Translations under genes and position numbers: made by a program
Notes under the pieces: model-generated
Database searches by the model: none
The model's input: the letters and a program-made list of their open reading frames with translations, nothing else
Told to the model about the DNA's origin: nothing
IMG/VR virus record: IMGVR_UViG_3300036851_000144
Coordinates: 1-30,764 of that record
Strand: one strand, 5' to 3'
DNA: 30,764 bases
Source: a virus
In this document: positions 30,275-30,764 of the stretch, piece by piece
Layout: each line of letters starts with the position of its first letter
Position numbering within the stretch: the stretch's first letter is position 1

Positions 30275-30310
30275 CCTCTATAATGTCTCCTTTACAATAA
30301 TAAGGAGACA
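30258..30310 (+). promoter_or_regulatory. Promoter plus SD-hiding inverted repeat before dsbA
   Basis: TTGATC (30258-30263), 15 bases, TATAAT (30279-30284). ATGTCTCCTT (30283-30292) pairs perfectly over 10 bp with AAGGAGACAT (30302-30311), whose AAGGAG is the Shine-Dalgarno for the ATG at 30313. The expected start (about 30291) removes the 5' arm, so read-through from the endolysin gene would be translationally silent. Confidence 0.6.
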
Positions 30311-30312
30311 TC

Positions 30313-30615
30313 ATGTCCACTACAACCCAAAACGTAATCATTCCATCAAGCCCAAACGATCGCCAGCAGATCAAGCTCAAGATTGTTGAGATTACTAATT
30401 CATTCTCAAAGATCGATGCTGAAAAGGATCACATCAAAGAGATCCTTTCCGACGCAGAAGCAAAGTTTGGTATCAAAAAGAAGCTGATCTCCAAGATGGC
30501 TCGTACAATGTACAAGCATAGCTACGATACATTGCAGCAGGAAAACGAAGACTTCTCAACCCTGTACGAAACATTGGTTGAGGGTAAGAAGGATGCGGAG
30601 TCAGAAGCCGATTAA
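30313..30615 (+). CDS. dsbA: DsbA-like late-transcription dsDNA-binding protein
   Basis: 100 residues. The central part (QIKLKIVEITNSF, DHIKEILSDAEAKFGIKKKLISKMARTMYKHS, then STLYETLVE) matches T4 DsbA in pattern and spacing. T4 DsbA is a small dsDNA-binding protein that binds near late promoters and aids late transcription. Its presence agrees with the TATAAATA motifs in this window. AAGGAG precedes the ATG but is the arm of a 10-bp inverted repeat, so its translation may depend on which promoter made the mRNA. Confidence 0.82.
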   Translation: MSTTTQNVIIPSSPNDRQQIKLKIVEITNSFSKIDAEKDHIKEILSDAEAKFGIKKKLISKMARTMYKHSYDTLQQENEDFSTLYETLVEGKKDAESEAD

Positions 30616-30632
30616 CGAGTATATAATGCGCG

Positions 30633-30764
30633 ATGAGTTACATTTCGGCGGTTAGAAGGAACGATGAGGTTTTTGTTTGGGAACGCGTTAATGGTGTTCG
30701 TGAGCTAAAGATCTATCCTGCCCCATACTATTTCTATGTTGAAGATCCTGAAGGTAAGTACACC
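30633..30764 (+). CDS. 43: DNA polymerase, family B (T4 gp43-like), N-terminal fragment
   Basis: 44 residues to the window edge. It begins MSYISAVRRNDEVFVWERVNG and continues YPAPYYFYVEDPEGKYT, corresponding to the opening beta strands of T4 gp43-type polymerases ('fyt.v...gn.i..r....G......y.P..f'). Position after dsbA and the rest of the replisome in the window support the call. No clear Shine-Dalgarno; the ATG is 17 bases after the dsbA stop. The catalytic domains lie outside the window. Confidence 0.8.
   Translation, partial: MSYISAVRRNDEVFVWERVNGVRELKIYPAPYYFYVEDPEGKYT

Noticed and set aside
30622-30627. TATAAT just before the DNA polymerase start
   Set aside because: It lies five bases from the ATG with any -35 inside the dsbA coding region and no recognisable element there; probably chance.
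1-30764. tRNA genes, CRISPR arrays, transposons or integrase
   Set aside because: No cloverleaf, spaced repeat array, IS ends or recombinase motif was seen on either strand.

Overview
This window is a piece of a large, strictly lytic, T4-like tailed phage genome. The evidence is a T4-type replication and nucleotide set: gp41-like helicase, gp61-like primase, gp39/gp52-like type II topoisomerase, thymidylate synthase, class I ribonucleotide reductase, dCMP deaminase, a DsbA-like late-transcription protein and the start of a family B DNA polymerase. There are also repeated copies of the T4 late promoter motif TATAAATA. Genes are tightly packed with TAATG and ATGA overlaps. There is no integrase, transposon or CRISPR. 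The host cannot be named, but a circularly permuted tmRNA gene (a layout best known from alphaproteobacteria, also from some cyanobacteria and betaproteobacteria) and an MmcB-like protein hint at an alphaproteobacterium or another lineage with split tmRNA.

Layout. 1-2976: the end of a DUF444/YeaH-like gene, SpoVR and PhoH. 2973-3735: two membrane proteins driven outward from back-to-back late motifs. 3732-7432: a sigma70-like promoter, then a run with a PTH2-like protein, a Thg1-like tRNA(His) guanylyltransferase, thymidylate synthase, an Acb1-like anti-CBASS phosphodiesterase and small unknowns. 7433-7745: a late promoter, a complete permuted tmRNA gene and a strong terminator. 7756-10508: a small membrane protein, ClpP-like protease, primase, SprT-like protein and a secreted JAMM-like protein. 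10509-16759: topoisomerase subunits around a metallophosphoesterase, then small genes, a HAD nucleotidase and a second 2H-type protein. 16784-20590: an MmcB-like nuclease convergent with a minus-strand block of dCMP deaminase, nrdA and nrdB. 20711-27305: small genes, a probable virion protein, the helicase and an acidic coiled-coil cluster. 27347-30764: an MGME1/Cas4-like nuclease, retropepsin-like protease, 2OG-Fe(II) oxygenase, SleB-type endolysin, DsbA and the 5' end of DNA polymerase.

How it works together. Most of the window makes and copies phage DNA: dNTP supply, replisome, topoisomerase and nucleases. A second theme is translation and RNA handling: tmRNA, PTH2-like, Thg1 and two HxT/HxT 2H phosphoesterases. 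A third is proteolysis and stress response: ClpP-like, SpoVR/DUF444, PhoH, SprT, JAMM-like and retropepsin-like. Control appears to use sigma70-like promoters with a TTGAC-type -35 for early or middle genes and TATAAATA-type late promoters. Several promoters sit directly on an inverted repeat whose 3' arm is the ribosome binding site of the next gene, so read-through mRNAs would hide the site and locally started mRNAs would expose it. The most notable item is the phage-borne, circularly permuted tmRNA under a late promoter, with a ClpP-like protease gene about 200 bases downstream of its terminator.
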